From assembly GCA_934501115.1 (NCBI GenBank), contig CAKSTO010000067.1, forward strand, positions 1 to 6,510: a stretch of 6,510 bases of DNA, in the 5' to 3' direction. The notes under the pieces are model-generated. The model made no database searches and was not told the origin of the DNA. It saw nothing but the letters and a program-made list of their open reading frames with translations. The stretch is from an uncultured Faecalibacterium sp. (GTDB taxonomy: Bacteria; Bacillota; Clostridia; Oscillospirales; Ruminococcaceae). The position numbers were made by a program, and so were the translations under genes. This document shows, one piece after another, positions 5,318 to 6,510 of the stretch. The first letter of the stretch is position 1; each line of letters opens with the position of its first letter.

Positions 5318-6277
5318 TCAGCCCATATCGGCGGCAAGAGCCTGGTCGATGAGCTTTTGCAGCGTCTCCGCCTGCTTCTTTTCCGTGATGGCGCCTACGA
5401 TGGGGTCACCCACGATATTGCCGTTGCGGTCAACCACATAGGTGGTGGGGTAGGCAAAAATGTTTGTAGTGAACTTTCCCGCCTCGCCGTCGGAAGCGAA
5501 ATACACATTCTGATAGGTGGCACCCTTCTTGGCCAGCACGTCCTTCGCCTCGGAAATCGCTGCCTCGTCGCCGTCCAATGTGAAGGTGTTGACACCGATG
5601 AGTGCGCCGCCCTTCTTCGCAAGCTCCTTGTTCAGTGCGTCCAGCTCGGAAAGCTCGCCCACGCAGGGATTGCAGGTGGTGAACCAGAAATTCACCACGG
5701 TGACGGCGTTGGCGGAGAACAGCTCGTCGCTCTTCACCGGATTCCCATCCAAGTCTTTGCCCTCAAATGCGGGGAACTTCTGCATACTGCCGTCGTCGGG
5801 CGGATTGGTCATGTCGCTGCCTGCGGGCACGCTCATATCGCCGTCGATGGATTCCTGCATGATCTCGGGGTACTTGTTTTCCAGCTCGGTCAGCTTGTTC
5901 TCGATATTGCTGATCTCCGTGGCCGACTCCTTCAGCATCTCATACTCTTCGTCGGTGAACTGGTCTTTGGCACCCTCGATGGTATCCAGCAGGAACTCGC
6001 CGTAATTTTTTCCGTCCTCCTGCAAGGTCATGCCCTTATCAGCTGCCATGAAAACCTTTTCCCAGAGCGCAGTGTTCTGCGAGAGAATCGTGTTCTCCTG
6101 TTCCATCAGCTTTTTGTGCAGGGCAAGCGCCTCCCCGGCATTTTTTGGCTCGTCGGTCATGGCAGAGTCATTGCTGCTCATATCCACTTTTTTTTCGTTG
6201 TCCTTTGTGCCGCACGCCGCCAAAGACAGCACCAGCAGGACCGCCAGCAGCAGCACAGTAAACTTTTGAAACTTCAT
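5318..6277 (-). CDS. TlpA/ResA-like thiol-disulfide oxidoreductase lipoprotein
   Basis: 319 residues from the ATG at 6275-6277. Residues 1-22 are a lipoprotein signal ending in LSLAAC (C22 lipidated). A helical, acidic region (about 40-145) follows, then an Asp/Pro/Gly-rich linker (145-165). The thioredoxin-like domain (about 166-317) contains FEGKDLDGNPV, the strand VVNFWFTTC, the active site CNPC (C202, C205), and the cis-proline YPTTY (P277). It is predicted to be membrane-attached outside the cell and to reduce or exchange disulfides of exported proteins. The helical N-terminal region is an addition to the basic domain, perhaps for partner binding. GGAGG lies 7 bases before this ATG. An ATG six bases upstream (6281-6283) is too close to that site. 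The gene overlaps the control region of the preceding ferredoxin gene, which points to translational coupling. Confidence 0.92.
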   Translation of the reverse strand: MKFQKFTVLLLAVLLVLSLAACGTKDNEKKVDMSSNDSAMTDEPKNAGEALALHKKLMEQENTILSQNTALWEKVFMAADKGMTLQEDGKNYGEFLLDTIEGAKDQFTDEEYEMLKESATEISNIENKLTELENKYPEIMQESIDGDMSVPAGSDMTNPPDDGSMQKFPAFEGKDLDGNPVKSDELFSANAVTVVNFWFTTCNPCVGELSELDALNKELAKKGGALIGVNTFTLDGDEAAISEAKDVLAKKGATYQNVYFASDGEAGKFTTNIFAYPTTYVVDRNGNIVGDPIVGAITEKKQAETLQKLIDQALAADMG

Positions 6278-6279
6278 TT

Positions 6280-6510
6280 TCATTCCTCCGTATTTATTTT
6301 TGTTGTAGTTTCTTTCCCATCGCCAAAGCCGTAGCGGAAGCTGACGGCGTTCGTCGGACAGGCACGGATGCACATCCCGCAGCGGATGCACTCGGTATGG
6401 TTGGGCGTTTTCGTCACATCCACGTCCATCTTGCAGGCTCTGGCGCATTTCCCGCAGGAGACGCACTTGTTTTTATCCACCTTCATCTGGAAGAGGGACA
6501 CCCGGTTGAA
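6280..6510 (-). CDS. Membrane polyferredoxin (NapH/YccM-like), C-terminal 4Fe-4S part, cut by window edge
   Basis: The last 76 residues are visible and the frame is open to the right edge. The visible part begins FNRVSLFQMKVDKNK. There are two complete 4Fe-4S motifs: C16-x2-C19-x2-C22-x3-C26, and C41-x2-C44-x2-C47-x3-C51-P. The GTG at 6499-6501 could mimic a start, but the FNRVSLFQM segment matches the stretch that precedes the clusters in NapH/YccM-type membrane polyferredoxins. I therefore take this as the tail of a longer protein carrying upstream helices. It probably carries electrons towards the membrane. The stop TGA (6280-6282) overlaps an ATG, and the TlpA-like gene begins two bases after it, so they share an operon. 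A small free ferredoxin is the alternative. Confidence 0.85.
   Translation of the reverse strand, partial: FNRVSLFQMKVDKNKCVSCGKCARACKMDVDVTKTPNHTECIRCGMCIRACPTNAVSFRYGFGDGKETTTKINTEE

Noticed and set aside
1..6510. CRISPR array, tRNA, rRNA, insertion sequence or attachment-site repeats
   Set aside because: No regularly spaced repeats, no tRNA cloverleaf, no transposase and no matching direct repeats on the two sides of the phage block were found by eye.

Overview
The window looks like chromosome of a Gram-positive anaerobe of the class Clostridia, most likely Faecalibacterium or a close relative. This is an inference from the G+C-rich genes, AT-rich intergenic gaps, AGGAGG-type ribosome sites, lipoprotein signals and the style of the phage proteins; there is no rRNA or other marker to confirm it. 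The layout is bacterial genes on the minus strand at both ends, with a plus-strand block of phage-type genes between them.

Left part (1-1770, minus strand). The first 36 codons of a probable glycogen branching enzyme (glgB) run off the left edge, with a good promoter at 168-196. Next comes a membrane-anchored cell-wall protein of the YabE/Rpf-like type (DUF348-like region, G5 domain, C-terminal 3D domain). It has a strong promoter (TTGACA-17-TAAAAT, 1739-1767), a structured leader in which the true start codon is uncertain, and a convincing terminator (313-372).

Middle part (1768-5101, plus strand). A gap of about 400 bases with no convincing gene is followed by six closely packed phage-type genes. 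They are a tail fibre with a collar-like tip, a tail-associated protein of unknown role, a 36-residue CD1375-like protein, an M15 peptidase endolysin, a small protein with a membrane segment and coiled coil, and an SPP1-type holin. They end at a strong rho-independent terminator. No integrase, repressor, head, portal, sheath or tape-measure gene is present, and both flanks are bacterial. The block is therefore either a prophage remnant or a retained tail-tip and lysis cassette.

Right part (5050-6510, minus strand). A redox operon enters from the right edge: the C-terminal part of a membrane polyferredoxin with two complete 4Fe-4S motifs, then a translationally coupled TlpA-like thioredoxin lipoprotein (CNPC active site). 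A short lipoprotein start follows, whose reading frame appears broken where it meets the phage cassette. The ferredoxin-type and TlpA-type proteins suggest electron delivery to an extracytoplasmic thiol-disulfide protein. The broken lipoprotein may mark the junction where the phage block arrived.
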